Shown here one piece after another: positions 1 to 7,322 of a stretch of 8,999 nt of DNA. Both the position numbers and the translations under genes were made by a program. Where the stretch lies: NCBI GenBank assembly GCA_018711755.1, contig DVHY01000169.1:1-8999 (forward strand). Reading direction: 5' to 3'. Position 1 is the first letter of the stretch. Each line of letters opens with the position of its first letter. The notes under the pieces are model-generated. The model did not search any database and was not told the DNA's origin. It saw nothing but the letters and a program-made list of their open reading frames with translations. The DNA is from Candidatus Limivicinus faecipullorum. GTDB lineage: Bacteria > Bacillota > Clostridia > Oscillospirales > Oscillospiraceae.

Positions 1-13
1 AGGGGAGCGTATG

Positions 14-41
14 TTGAAATTCCTGGGAATTGTGCTATACT
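14..41 (+). promoter_or_regulatory. Sigma-A-type promoter of the htpG operon
   Basis: The -35 hexamer TTGAAA lies at 14-19 and the -10 hexamer TATACT at 36-41, separated by 16 nt. TGC immediately precedes the -10, giving an extended -10 element. This matches the housekeeping promoter consensus of Gram-positive bacteria at nearly every position, and it is the only good promoter ahead of htpG. Transcription would start near position 47-48, leaving a leader of about 40 nt. No CIRCE element (the HrcA operator found at groE and dnaK) is visible, so HrcA control is unlikely unless its site lies upstream of the window. Promoter identity is inferred from sequence only. Confidence 0.7.
18..31. promoter_or_regulatory. 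Perfect palindrome in promoter spacer, candidate operator
   Basis: AATTCC and GGAATT are exact inverted copies separated by TG (AATTCCTGGGAATT). The site overlaps the last two bases of the -35 hexamer and fills most of the spacer before the -10. A dimeric repressor bound here would block RNA polymerase. The sequence supports the dyad; its function as an operator, and the regulator that would read it, are inference. Confidence 0.45.
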
Positions 42-44
42 ATA

Positions 45-67
45 TATTTATGAAAACATCATAAATA
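45..67. promoter_or_regulatory. AT-rich 9-bp dyad across the htpG transcription start
   Basis: TATTTATGA (45-53) and TCATAAATA (59-67) are perfect inverted repeats with a 5-nt centre, AAACA. The dyad begins 3 bases after the -10 hexamer and ends at the first base of the ribosome binding site AAGGAG. It could be a second operator. If transcribed in full it could form a weak leader hairpin, with a single G-C pair, next to the Shine-Dalgarno sequence. The predicted start near 47-48 would trim the left arm slightly. The structure is certain; its role is not. Confidence 0.45.
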
Positions 68-72
68 AGGAG
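67..72 (+). promoter_or_regulatory. htpG ribosome binding site with unusually long spacing
   Basis: AAGGAG is the only strong Shine-Dalgarno match ahead of htpG, but 14 nt separate it from the ATG at 87. The other genes here have gaps of about 6-9 nt. A different ATG at 74 lies just 1 nt after the site and would give only a 10-codon peptide ending at TAA 104-106, in another frame. The ATG at 87 is nonetheless secure, because the protein begins exactly like other HtpG proteins (MAKKQFKAESKRLLDLMINS). Confidence 0.6.
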
Positions 73-86
73 TATGAATCCAAACA

Positions 87-2003
87 ATGGCAAAAAAACA
101 GTTTAAGGCCGAGTCCAAGCGGCTCTTGGACTTGATGATCAATTCTATCTACACCAATAAAGAGATCTTCCTGAGAGAGATAATCTCCAACGCCTCCGAC
201 GCAATAGACAAGCTGTGCTACCTCTCCCTTACCGACGACCAGGTGGGGCTGAACCGGGAGGACTACAGGATAGAGATAATCCCCGACAAGGAAAAGCGCA
301 GCCTCACCGTGAGGGACAACGGCATCGGCATGACGGCGGAGGAGTGCGAGAACAACCTGGGCGTTATCGCCCGCAGCGGCTCCTTCAAGTTCAAGGATGA
401 GATGGACAGCGAGAAGAGCCAGGCCGAGGATATCTCCATCATCGGCCAGTTCGGCGTGGGCTTCTATTCCGCCTTCATGGTCTCCGACGAGGTAACAGTC
501 ATCACCCGGAAATACGGGGAGGAGCAGGGCGTCATGTGGAAGAGCAGCGGCGCCGACGGCTACACCGTCACCCCCTGTGACAAGGAGAGCGTGGGCACCG
601 ATGTGATAATGCACATCAAGGCCGACACCGACGAGGAGATATACGGCAGCTATCTGGAAGTCTGGAAGCTGAAGGCCCTGGTGAAGAAGTATTCCGACTA
701 CGTGCGCTGGCCCATCAAGATGGACGTGGAGCGCCAGGAACGCTTTGAGACCGGGGAAAAGGACGACGAGGGCAAGCCCAAGTTCGACTACCGCACGGTG
801 ACGGAAAACGAGACCATAAACAGCATGGTGCCCATCTGGCAGCGCTCCAAGAGCGAGGTCACCGACGACGACTGCATAGCCTTCTATAAAGAGAAGTACC
901 GGGACAGCAAGGACCCCTGCGCCCTGGTGCGGATAAGCGCCGAGGGCGCCGTGAGCTACAAGGCCCTGCTCTTCGTCCCCGGAGAGGAGCACGAGAACGC
1001 CTTCATGGGCGACAACAAGGTGGGCGTCACCCTCTATTCCAACGGCGTCATGATAATGGAAAACTGCGACAAGCTCCTCCACGACTACTTCGACTTTGTC
1101 AGGGGCGTCGTGGATTCCCCGGACCTGTCCCTGAATATCTCCCGTGAGCTCCTGCAGCATGACAGGCAGCTGCGCATCATAGGCCAGAACCTGGAAAAGC
1201 GCATCAAGGGTGAACTGGAAAAGCTCATGAAGGACGACCGGCCCAAGTACGAGGAATTTTTCAAGAACTTCGGCGTCCATCTCAAGTGCGGAGTCTGCGA
1301 CGAGTACGGCAGATATAAGGACTTCTTGAGAGACCTGCTGCTCTTCTACACCGACCAGGACAGGCAGCTGAGCCTGAAGGAGTATGTGGAGAACATGCCG
1401 GAAAGCCAGAAGCTCATCTATTACGCCAGCTCCGACTCTGTAAAGCACGCCATGAGCCTGCCCCAGTGCGAGCAGGTGCGCAGCCGTGGCTACGAGCTCA
1501 TCTACCTCACCAGCCCCCTGGACGAGATGGTGCTGGAGAGCCTGAGAGAGCAGGACGGCAAGAGCTTCTGCAATGTGCTCACTGACGACCTGGGCTTTGA
1601 GACCGAGGAGGAGAAGAAGGCCGCCGAGGAGCAGAACGTGGAGAACAAGGACTTTCTGGACTTCGTGAAGGAGGCCGTGGGCGAGGACATCGTGAAGGTG
1701 CGCCTGTCCAACAAGCTGGGCTCCCAGCCCTGCTGCCTTACCACAGAAGGCGGCATCACCCTGGAGATGGAGAAGTACTTCCGCCATGGCCCCAGCGAGG
1801 AGATGCGGAAGATAAAGGCCAACCGGGTCCTGGAGCTCAACCCCCAGCACCATGCTTTCCAGGTGCTGAGGAAGGCCTATGACGAGGATAAGGAGAAGGC
1901 GAAGAAGCTCTCCCTGGTGATGGCGCGCCTGGCGGAGATGATATCCGGCGTGGATATCGAGGACCCCGCCGCCTTCGTCTCCCTGGTTGCGGAGATGTTT
2001 TGA
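87..2003 (+). CDS. htpG: Molecular chaperone HtpG (bacterial Hsp90)
   Basis: This is the cytosolic ATP-dependent Hsp90 chaperone, which acts as a homodimer in remodelling and refolding of client proteins, often with DnaK. The 638-residue length is normal for the family. The N-terminal GHKL ATPase domain (about 1-220) shows E31, N35 and D38 in EIISNASDAIDKL, the nucleotide-binding DNGIGM at 77-82 and the lid glycines GQFGVGF at 120-126. The middle domain carries NISRELLQ with R353, equivalent to the arginine that contacts the ATP gamma-phosphate. The C-terminal dimerisation region includes RLSNKLGSQPCCL and ends without the MEEVD tail of eukaryotic cytosolic Hsp90, as expected for bacteria. 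No frameshift or missing catalytic residue is seen. It is the first gene of a four-gene operon, 29 nt before hemW with no terminator between them. Heat induction is likely from family knowledge but is not demonstrated by a recognised heat-shock operator. Confidence 0.97.
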   Translation: MAKKQFKAESKRLLDLMINSIYTNKEIFLREIISNASDAIDKLCYLSLTDDQVGLNREDYRIEIIPDKEKRSLTVRDNGIGMTAEECENNLGVIARSGSFKFKDEMDSEKSQAEDISIIGQFGVGFYSAFMVSDEVTVITRKYGEEQGVMWKSSGADGYTVTPCDKESVGTDVIMHIKADTDEEIYGSYLEVWKLKALVKKYSDYVRWPIKMDVERQERFETGEKDDEGKPKFDYRTVTENETINSMVPIWQRSKSEVTDDDCIAFYKEKYRDSKDPCALVRISAEGAVSYKALLFVPGEEHENAFMGDNKVGVTLYSNGVMIMENCDKLLHDYFDFVRGVVDSPDLSLNISRELLQHDRQLRIIGQNLEKRIKGELEKLMKDDRPKYEEFFKNFGVHLKCGVCDEYGRYKDFLRDLLLFYTDQDRQLSLKEYVENMPESQKLIYYASSDSVKHAMSLPQCEQVRSRGYELIYLTSPLDEMVLESLREQDGKSFCNVLTDDLGFETEEEKKAAEEQNVENKDFLDFVKEAVGEDIVKVRLSNKLGSQPCCLTTEGGITLEMEKYFRHGPSEEMRKIKANRVLELNPQHHAFQVLRKAYDEDKEKAKKLSLVMARLAEMISGVDIEDPAAFVSLVAEMF

Positions 2004-2032
2004 TCAAACTTTAGAGATTTGGAGACGGGCCA

Positions 2033-3304
2033 ATGAGACCTAGGCTGGGAATATACATCCATATACCCTTTTGCGCCAGCAAATGCGGATACTGCGACTT
2101 TTACTCCCTGCAAAACTGCGAATACCTTATGCCGGATTACCAGAAGGCCCTGCTGGACCACATAAAGGAGTCCTCCATTTCCATAAGGAACTACGAGGTG
2201 GACAGCATATACTTCGGCGGCGGCACCCCCAGCTTTTACGGGGCGGACAGGCTGGCGGACATACTGGACGAGCTGAAGCTCAACGGCAATGTGCGCCTTG
2301 ACTCGGAGATAACCGTGGAGTGCAACCCCGACAGCATCAGCCCCACGGCTCTGAAGCTGCTGCGGCAGGAGGGCGTCAACCGCCTGTCCATAGGCGTGCA
2401 GGCCAGCGACAACAACCTGCTCAAGCTCATTGGCCGCCGCCACAATTTCCAGCAGGCCCAGAAAGCCTATCTGGACGCCAGGAAGGCGGGCTTTGACAAT
2501 ATAAGCGTGGACCTGATGTACGGCCTGCCCAGCCAGACCAAGAACGACTGGGCGGATACCCTGTCCAAAATAGTGGAGATGCACCCGGAGCACATCTCCT
2601 GTTACGGACTGAAACTGGAGCCGGGCACGCCCATGTACGAAAACTATATGGGCTCGGCCATACTCCCCGATGACGACGAGCAGGCGGACATGTATTCCTA
2701 TGCCGCCGAGATGCTGGAGCGTTACGGCTACAAGCAGTATGAGATATCAAATTTTGCCGCTCCGGGGTATGAGTCCCGCCATAATCTCAAATACTGGAAT
2801 ATGGACGACTATATGAGCTTCGGCCCCGGAGCCCACAGCTGCATAGGCAGTGTGCGCTACAGCTATGTGAAGGACCTGAAGGAATATATCTACGGCGTGG
2901 ACAAGGGCATCAGCGTGGTGGACGAATATGAGGTGCTGGATTCCATGGAAAAGTCTGTGGAGTACCTTATGCTGGGCATGCGCACTTCCCAGGGCATCTC
3001 GGAAAACGACTACCGCAGCCGCTGCCAGAGCGACTGGCGGCCTATCCTGAAAGTGCTCCAGGCCTTCAAGGAAAAGGGCTGGACGGAGCTGACGGGGGAC
3101 CGCTGGCACTTTACCGTGCCGGGCTTTCTCATATCCAACACATTGATAGGCATATTGCTGGAGACCCAGGCCAGCGGCCGGGTCCAGGGCATACCCTGGG
3201 TGGCCAGAGCCGACAGGGCTGCAAGCAAGATAAGCCTCCCTAAAGGTGAGGAGGAACTCTTCACCGAGCTGTATAGGCAGAGGATGAACAGTACAGGAGA
3301 CTGA
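2033..3304 (+). CDS. hemW: HemW-type heme chaperone of the radical SAM family
   Basis: This protein resembles oxygen-independent coproporphyrinogen III oxidase (HemN) but belongs to the HemW branch, which binds heme and delivers it to cytochromes or other acceptors. The [4Fe-4S]/SAM motif FCASKCGYCDF has C14, C18 and C21, matching the CxxxCxxC pattern of HemW, followed by Y24. The SAM-binding YFGGGTPS is at 60-67. VDLMYGLPSQT and ISCYGLKLEPGTP are further core motifs, and a HemN C-terminal domain ends near GFLISNTLIGILLETQ (364-379). The length of 423 exceeds the usual 375-390 because of an extra tail of about 44 residues (380-423). The start ATG has GGAG at 2021-2024, 8 nt upstream, and the protein opens with the expected LGIYIHIPFC. 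HemN proper would be a misannotation. The gene ends 2 nt before the VanW-domain gene, implying coupled translation. Confidence 0.94.
   Translation: MRPRLGIYIHIPFCASKCGYCDFYSLQNCEYLMPDYQKALLDHIKESSISIRNYEVDSIYFGGGTPSFYGADRLADILDELKLNGNVRLDSEITVECNPDSISPTALKLLRQEGVNRLSIGVQASDNNLLKLIGRRHNFQQAQKAYLDARKAGFDNISVDLMYGLPSQTKNDWADTLSKIVEMHPEHISCYGLKLEPGTPMYENYMGSAILPDDDEQADMYSYAAEMLERYGYKQYEISNFAAPGYESRHNLKYWNMDDYMSFGPGAHSCIGSVRYSYVKDLKEYIYGVDKGISVVDEYEVLDSMEKSVEYLMLGMRTSQGISENDYRSRCQSDWRPILKVLQAFKEKGWTELTGDRWHFTVPGFLISNTLIGILLETQASGRVQGIPWVARADRAASKISLPKGEEELFTELYRQRMNSTGD
3295..3299 (+). promoter_or_regulatory. Ribosome binding site fixing a GTG start
   Basis: AGGAG lies inside the last codons of hemW, 7 nt before GTG 3307. 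This ideal spacing, together with the 2-nt gap after the hemW stop, supports the GTG start. The first in-frame ATG (codon 39, at 3421) has no comparable site. Confidence 0.75.
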
Positions 3305-3306
3305 AC

Positions 3307-5319
3307 GTGAGCTATAACAGAAACTTTTTTGATTCCCTTGAGGGCGGCGGCTCCGGGGATGACTGGAACATCGACGAGCTGGACGAGATACAGCGCATGC
3401 TGGAAAGCGACGGCAGCGACATGCCCTTGCCGGAGGAACAGTCGGCGGAGAGCCCGGAGGAACAGCCGGCGGAGACGGCCGGCAAGGCCCGCAGCGGCGG
3501 GAAGAAAGCCGGGAAGAGCAAGAGCGCCGGAGGCTCCAAGACGGTAAAGGCCAAAAAGACCGCAGCCAAAAAGGAAAAACCGGCCAAGCCCAGGAAAAAG
3601 GACAAGAATAAAAAAGAGGAAGAGCCGGAAGACAGTTTCGGCCAGCTGCCCGCCATAAAGGGCGGCAAGACCAAAAGCCTGAAAGACCCGGAGGAGACGG
3701 CGGAGCCGGAGACCGGGGAGAAGGGCAAAAAGAAAAAAACCAAAGAGAAAAGGGAAAAGCCTCCCAAGCCTCCAAAAGACCCGGAAAAAGTTAAGCAGAA
3801 CAAGATAACCGCCATTGTTTTCCTGGTGATAATCCTGCTTATAGTTCTGGGAGCTACGGTGGGGGGATATATGGTCACCCACAACGGCACCACTCTCCCC
3901 AAGGTATATGTGGGGGATATCTTCGTAGGCGGCATGAGCTCCGATGAGGTGAACGCCGTCCTGGAGGAAAACAACTGGGACGAGAGAGTGGACACCGCCC
4001 TGCGGGTGAAGCTGCCCGCCAACGTCAGCTTCAAAGTGGACTCCTGCCTATCCGGGGCAAAGCTCAGCCGGGAGCGGGCGGTGGAAGAGGCCATGAGCTA
4101 CGGCCATGACGGAAACTGGTATGAAAACCTCTACCGCTTCCTGCTCAACCACATCGGCCCCGTGGACATCACCATTGTCGGCCAGAGCATAGACGGGGAT
4201 TACCTGCGCTCCCGAATAGCCGAGGGCGTGTCCAAGCTGAACAAAGCCACCCAGGACCAGGACTACAAGGTGGACGAAAAGGACGAGGTCCTGCGTATAC
4301 GCAAGGGAGCGGGCCAGATACAGCTGGATGAAGACGGCCTGTACGACCAGATAGTCAGTGCTTTGAAGGCCGACCTGACGGAGATAAGCTACACCCAGCT
4401 GGTGGGCACCATTGAGATGCCGGACTTCCAGGCCATATATGACGAGCTGGCGGTGGAGCCCCAGGACGCCCAGTTCACGGAGACCTTCGACGTTATCTCC
4501 GAGGTGAAGGGCTGCTGGTTCGACACCGTGGAGGCGGGAGAGCTGTGGAAAGCGGCCCAGCCCGGCGACATGGTGGAGGTACCGCTGGATATAACTTATC
4601 CGGAGACCACCGCCGAGAGCCTGCGCTCCATGCTGTACCGGGACAAGCTGGGCTCTCAGACCACCTATTACACCTGGAGCACCGATAACCGTATAAGCAA
4701 TATCGAGAAGGTGGCGGAAAAACTCAACGGCCATATCATGATGCCCGGAGAGGTGTTCTCCTATAACGAGTACGTGGGCCAGCGCACCGCCGAGGCGGGC
4801 TTCCTGGAGGCCGGCGCCTATGACAACGGCGAGGTGGTGCAGGAGATAGGCGGAGGCATCTGCCAGGTCTCCTCCACTTTGTACTGCGCCATCATGTTTG
4901 CCCAGCTGGAGACGGTGGAGCGCACCAACCATTACTTTAAGGTGGACTATTTGGATTACGGCCTGGACGCCACGGTGAGCTGGCCCAGCCCGGACTTCAA
5001 ATTCAAAAACAGCCGGGACTACCCGGTGAAGATAGTGGCCTACTGCAACGATGAGGACAAGTCCCTGACCATAGAGATCTGGGGCACCGACGTGGACGGC
5101 TCCTATGTGGAGCTGAGGACCACCAAGCTGGTAGTCTACGACAGCGTGTATGTGAACACCGCCGTGGGCTACGGCGTCAGCGCCTACAGAACGGTCTACG
5201 ATGCGGAGGGCAATTTCCTCTATGAGGTTGAGGAGCCCTACGGAATCTATTACCGCCACGACGATGAGATCCAGTGGCCGCCGGAGAAATATGCGGCGGA
5301 CGCTGCTGCCGGCGGATGA
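3307..5319 (+). CDS. Membrane-anchored VanW-domain protein with peptidoglycan-binding-like repeats
   Basis: This 670-residue envelope protein has no cleavable signal sequence. Residues 1-166 are cytoplasmic: an acidic stretch (about 10-55), then a low-complexity segment at 56-166 with 35 lysines in 111 residues. One membrane helix follows (about 167-190), then a large outside part. At about 196-300 it has a region like the PG_binding_4 domain (VYVGDIFVGGMSSDEVNAVL), with probable related segments between about 330 and 450. The VanW domain spans about 452-590 and includes MMPGEVFSYNEYVG and the signature GGGICQVSSTLY with C519. The C-terminal part resembles the tail of other VanW proteins (YRTVYDAEGN, YYRHDD). 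VanW domains occur in vancomycin-resistance clusters, but their biochemical role is unsettled. Nothing here (no vanA, vanH or vanX) implies resistance, and a cell-wall-associated housekeeping role is more likely. It sits between hemW and metG in the same transcript. Confidence 0.93.
   Translation: MSYNRNFFDSLEGGGSGDDWNIDELDEIQRMLESDGSDMPLPEEQSAESPEEQPAETAGKARSGGKKAGKSKSAGGSKTVKAKKTAAKKEKPAKPRKKDKNKKEEEPEDSFGQLPAIKGGKTKSLKDPEETAEPETGEKGKKKKTKEKREKPPKPPKDPEKVKQNKITAIVFLVIILLIVLGATVGGYMVTHNGTTLPKVYVGDIFVGGMSSDEVNAVLEENNWDERVDTALRVKLPANVSFKVDSCLSGAKLSRERAVEEAMSYGHDGNWYENLYRFLLNHIGPVDITIVGQSIDGDYLRSRIAEGVSKLNKATQDQDYKVDEKDEVLRIRKGAGQIQLDEDGLYDQIVSALKADLTEISYTQLVGTIEMPDFQAIYDELAVEPQDAQFTETFDVISEVKGCWFDTVEAGELWKAAQPGDMVEVPLDITYPETTAESLRSMLYRDKLGSQTTYYTWSTDNRISNIEKVAEKLNGHIMMPGEVFSYNEYVGQRTAEAGFLEAGAYDNGEVVQEIGGGICQVSSTLYCAIMFAQLETVERTNHYFKVDYLDYGLDATVSWPSPDFKFKNSRDYPVKIVAYCNDEDKSLTIEIWGTDVDGSYVELRTTKLVVYDSVYVNTAVGYGVSAYRTVYDAEGNFLYEVEEPYGIYYRHDDEIQWPPEKYAADAAAGG
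3430..3475 (+). repeat. Two tandem 22-bp copies inside the VanW gene
   Basis: The copies at 3430-3451 and 3454-3475 are identical except for T/C at 3442 versus 3466. The 24-bp offset equals eight codons and gives the peptide repeat PEEQSAESPEEQPAET. It lies in the acidic low-complexity part of the cytoplasmic tail, where slippage can change length without breaking the frame. Confidence 0.7.
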
Positions 5320-5337
5320 AATAATCAGCATGGAGAC

Positions 5338-5342
5338 AGGAG
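5338..5342 (+). promoter_or_regulatory. Ribosome binding site deciding the metG start
   Basis: AGGAG is followed by 8 nt and then ATG 5351. A second in-frame ATG at 5330 would add seven residues (METGEEK) but has only a weak GGCGGA 13 nt before it. The frame is also open further upstream through the VanW gene to 5201, which is not credible as coding. The start at 5351 gives MEKKTFYITTPIYYPSDK, as expected for this enzyme. Confidence 0.75.
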
Positions 5343-5350
5343 AAGAGAAA

Positions 5351-7300
5351 ATGGAGAAAAAGACATTCTATATCACAACGCCCATCTATTATCCCTCGGA
5401 TAAACTGCACATCGGCCACACCTACTGCACCGTGGCTACCGACGCCATCGCCAGGTACAAGCGGCTCTGCGGCTATGACGTGATGTTCCTCACCGGCACC
5501 GATGAACACGGCCAGAAGATAGAGGAAAAGGCCAAGGAGGCCGGGGTCAGCCCCAAGGAGTTTGTGGACCGGATAGTCACCGGGGAAAACGGCATCCTGG
5601 ATTTGTGGAAGCTGATGAACATCTCCAACGACCGCTTCATCCGCACCACCGACGACTACCATGTGGAAGCCGTGCAGCGCATCTTCAAGAAGATGTACGA
5701 CAAGGGGGATATATACAAGGGGGCTTACAAGGGCAAATACTGCACTCCCTGCGAGAGCTTCTGGACCGAGAGCCAGCTGGTGGACGGCAAGTGCCCCGAC
5801 TGCGGCAGGGAAGTCCATGATGCCGAGGAGGAGGCCTATTTCTTCCGCCTCTCCAAGTACGCAAAGCCGGTGCAGGAGCTGCTGGAGAGCGGCACTTTCC
5901 TGGAGCCCGCCTCCCGGGTCAACGAGATGATAAACAACTTCATAAAGCCCGGCCTGGAGGATCTGTGCGTGTCCCGCACCAGCTTCAGCTGGGGCATACC
6001 TGTGGACTTCGACCCGGGCCATGTGGTCTACGTCTGGGTGGACGCCCTCTTCAACTACTGCACCGCACTGGGCCTGCTCAACGACAAGTATGATGATTTT
6101 GAGCACTATTGGCCTGCGGATGTGCATGTGGTGGGCAAGGAGATAGTCCGCTTCCACTCCATCATCTGGCCTGCAATGCTCATGAGCATGGAGCTGCCCC
6201 TGCCCAAGAAGGTCTACGGCCACGGCTGGCTGGTGATAGACGGAGGCAAGATGAGCAAGTCCAAGGGCAATGTGGTAGACCCCTATGTGCTGGCCGAACG
6301 CTTCGGCGTGGATGCCCTGCGCTTCTTCCTGCTGCGCACCTTCCCCTTCGGCTCCGACGGCAATTTCTCCAACGAGCTGCTGATAAGCACCATCAACACC
6401 GACCTTGCCAACGACCTGGGCAACCTGGTCTCCCGCACCACCGCCATGGTGGAGAAGTACTTCGGCGGCAAGCTGCCCGCAGAGCGTGAGAGCAACAGCG
6501 TGGACGGCGAACTGGTGGAGATGATAAAGGGCGCCAGAGCCAAGTATGAAAAGCAGATGGATGCTCTCCAGCTGCACCTGGCGCTTGAGGATGTTTTCAA
6601 GCTCATACAGCGGGCCAACAAGTACATCGACGAGACCGCACCCTGGGTCCTGGCCAAGGACGAGAGCAAGCGGGCAAGGCTTGCCACCGTCATGTATAAC
6701 CTGCTGGAGGCCCTGCGGGTCTCCCTCATCCTGCTGAGCCCCTTCATGCCGTACAGCTGCGACAAAGCCTTTAAGCAGATCGGCGCAGAGGAGAGCTGCC
6801 GAAGCTGGGAGTCCGCCGCAGTTTACGGCGCCCTGCCCGCCGAGGTCAGCGTCACCAAGGGAGAGACTCTCTTCCCCCGCCTGGATATGGCAAAGGAGCT
6901 GGAGGCTCTGGAGAAGCTGGAGCATCAGGACCGTCAGGAGCCCAAGACTCCCCCGGTGCTGCCCGACGTGAGCATCGACGACTTCTCCAAGTGCGACATG
7001 AGAGTGTGCAAGGTGATAAGCTGCGAGGCCGTGAAGAAGTCCGACAAACTGCTGAAGTTCATGCTGGACGACGGCAGCGGCACCCCCCGGCAGATACTCT
7101 CCGGCATCCATAAATTCTACGAGCCGGAGCAGCTGGTGGGCAAGACCGTGGTGGCCATACTGAACCTGCCCAGCCGCAAGATGATGGGCCAGGACTCCAA
7201 CGGCATGCTGCTGTCCGCCGTGCGTGAGGTGGAGGGCAAGGAGGAGCTGCACCTGCTCATCCTGGATGACTCCGTACCCGCCGGCAGCCGGCTGTGCTGA
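5351..7300 (+). CDS. metG: Methionyl-tRNA synthetase
   Basis: This cytosolic class I aminoacyl-tRNA synthetase charges tRNA-Met, initiator and elongator, using ATP. The 649-residue protein is complete. The HIGH motif is intact at 20-23 (LHIGHTY), and the KMSKS loop is at 300-304 (GGKMSKSKGN). A zinc knuckle is formed by C131, C134, C148 and C151 (CTPC and CPDC), inserted in the connective domain. The alpha-helical anticodon-binding domain covers about 370-520. From about 538 an OB-fold tRNA-binding domain of the Arc1p/EMAP II type follows (DFSKCDMRVCKV, GKTVVAILNLPSRKMMG), found in dimeric MetG enzymes. The start is 31 nt after the VanW stop. That leaves no room for a T-box leader, so expression probably depends on the operon promoter. 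In many Firmicutes metG is followed by tatD; here a terminator follows instead. Confidence 0.97.
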   Translation: MEKKTFYITTPIYYPSDKLHIGHTYCTVATDAIARYKRLCGYDVMFLTGTDEHGQKIEEKAKEAGVSPKEFVDRIVTGENGILDLWKLMNISNDRFIRTTDDYHVEAVQRIFKKMYDKGDIYKGAYKGKYCTPCESFWTESQLVDGKCPDCGREVHDAEEEAYFFRLSKYAKPVQELLESGTFLEPASRVNEMINNFIKPGLEDLCVSRTSFSWGIPVDFDPGHVVYVWVDALFNYCTALGLLNDKYDDFEHYWPADVHVVGKEIVRFHSIIWPAMLMSMELPLPKKVYGHGWLVIDGGKMSKSKGNVVDPYVLAERFGVDALRFFLLRTFPFGSDGNFSNELLISTINTDLANDLGNLVSRTTAMVEKYFGGKLPAERESNSVDGELVEMIKGARAKYEKQMDALQLHLALEDVFKLIQRANKYIDETAPWVLAKDESKRARLATVMYNLLEALRVSLILLSPFMPYSCDKAFKQIGAEESCRSWESAAVYGALPAEVSVTKGETLFPRLDMAKELEALEKLEHQDRQEPKTPPVLPDVSIDDFSKCDMRVCKVISCEAVKKSDKLLKFMLDDGSGTPRQILSGIHKFYEPEQLVGKTVVAILNLPSRKMMGQDSNGMLLSAVREVEGKEELHLLILDDSVPAGSRLC

Positions 7301-7322
7301 CAAGGCTGAATATCGTGAGTGC

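Noticed and set aside
1..86. CIRCE or CtsR operator ahead of htpG
   Set aside because: No TTAGCACTC-N9-GAGTGCTAA pattern and no tandem CtsR heptads are visible. The dyads present have different sequences.
48..1853. 601-codon open frame on the - strand opposite htpG
   Set aside because: It mirrors the codon structure of htpG. The predicted protein is a His/Leu/Val/Gly-rich composition typical of an antisense shadow, without recognisable domains, and htpG on the other strand is fully conserved.
2033..3304. Coproporphyrinogen III dehydrogenase (hemN)
   Set aside because: The FCASKCGYCDF motif and the shorter core fit HemW. HemN-type enzymes have a longer N-terminus and a CxxxCxxCxC cluster, here replaced by CxxxCxxCDF.
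3307..5319. Vancomycin resistance determinant
   Set aside because: Only the VanW domain is present. There is no VanH, VanA/B-type ligase, VanX or VanRS gene here, and VanW-domain proteins are widespread in susceptible Clostridia.
4048..5331. 427-codon open frame on the - strand opposite the VanW gene
   Set aside because: It shows the same shadow composition and has no motifs. The + strand frame carries the VanW signature and a good ribosome binding site.
5201..5350. N-terminal extension of metG inside the VanW gene
   Set aside because: The frame is open but overlaps VanW coding sequence and does not resemble MetG. AGGAG 8 nt before ATG 5351 and the conserved start of the enzyme decide against it.
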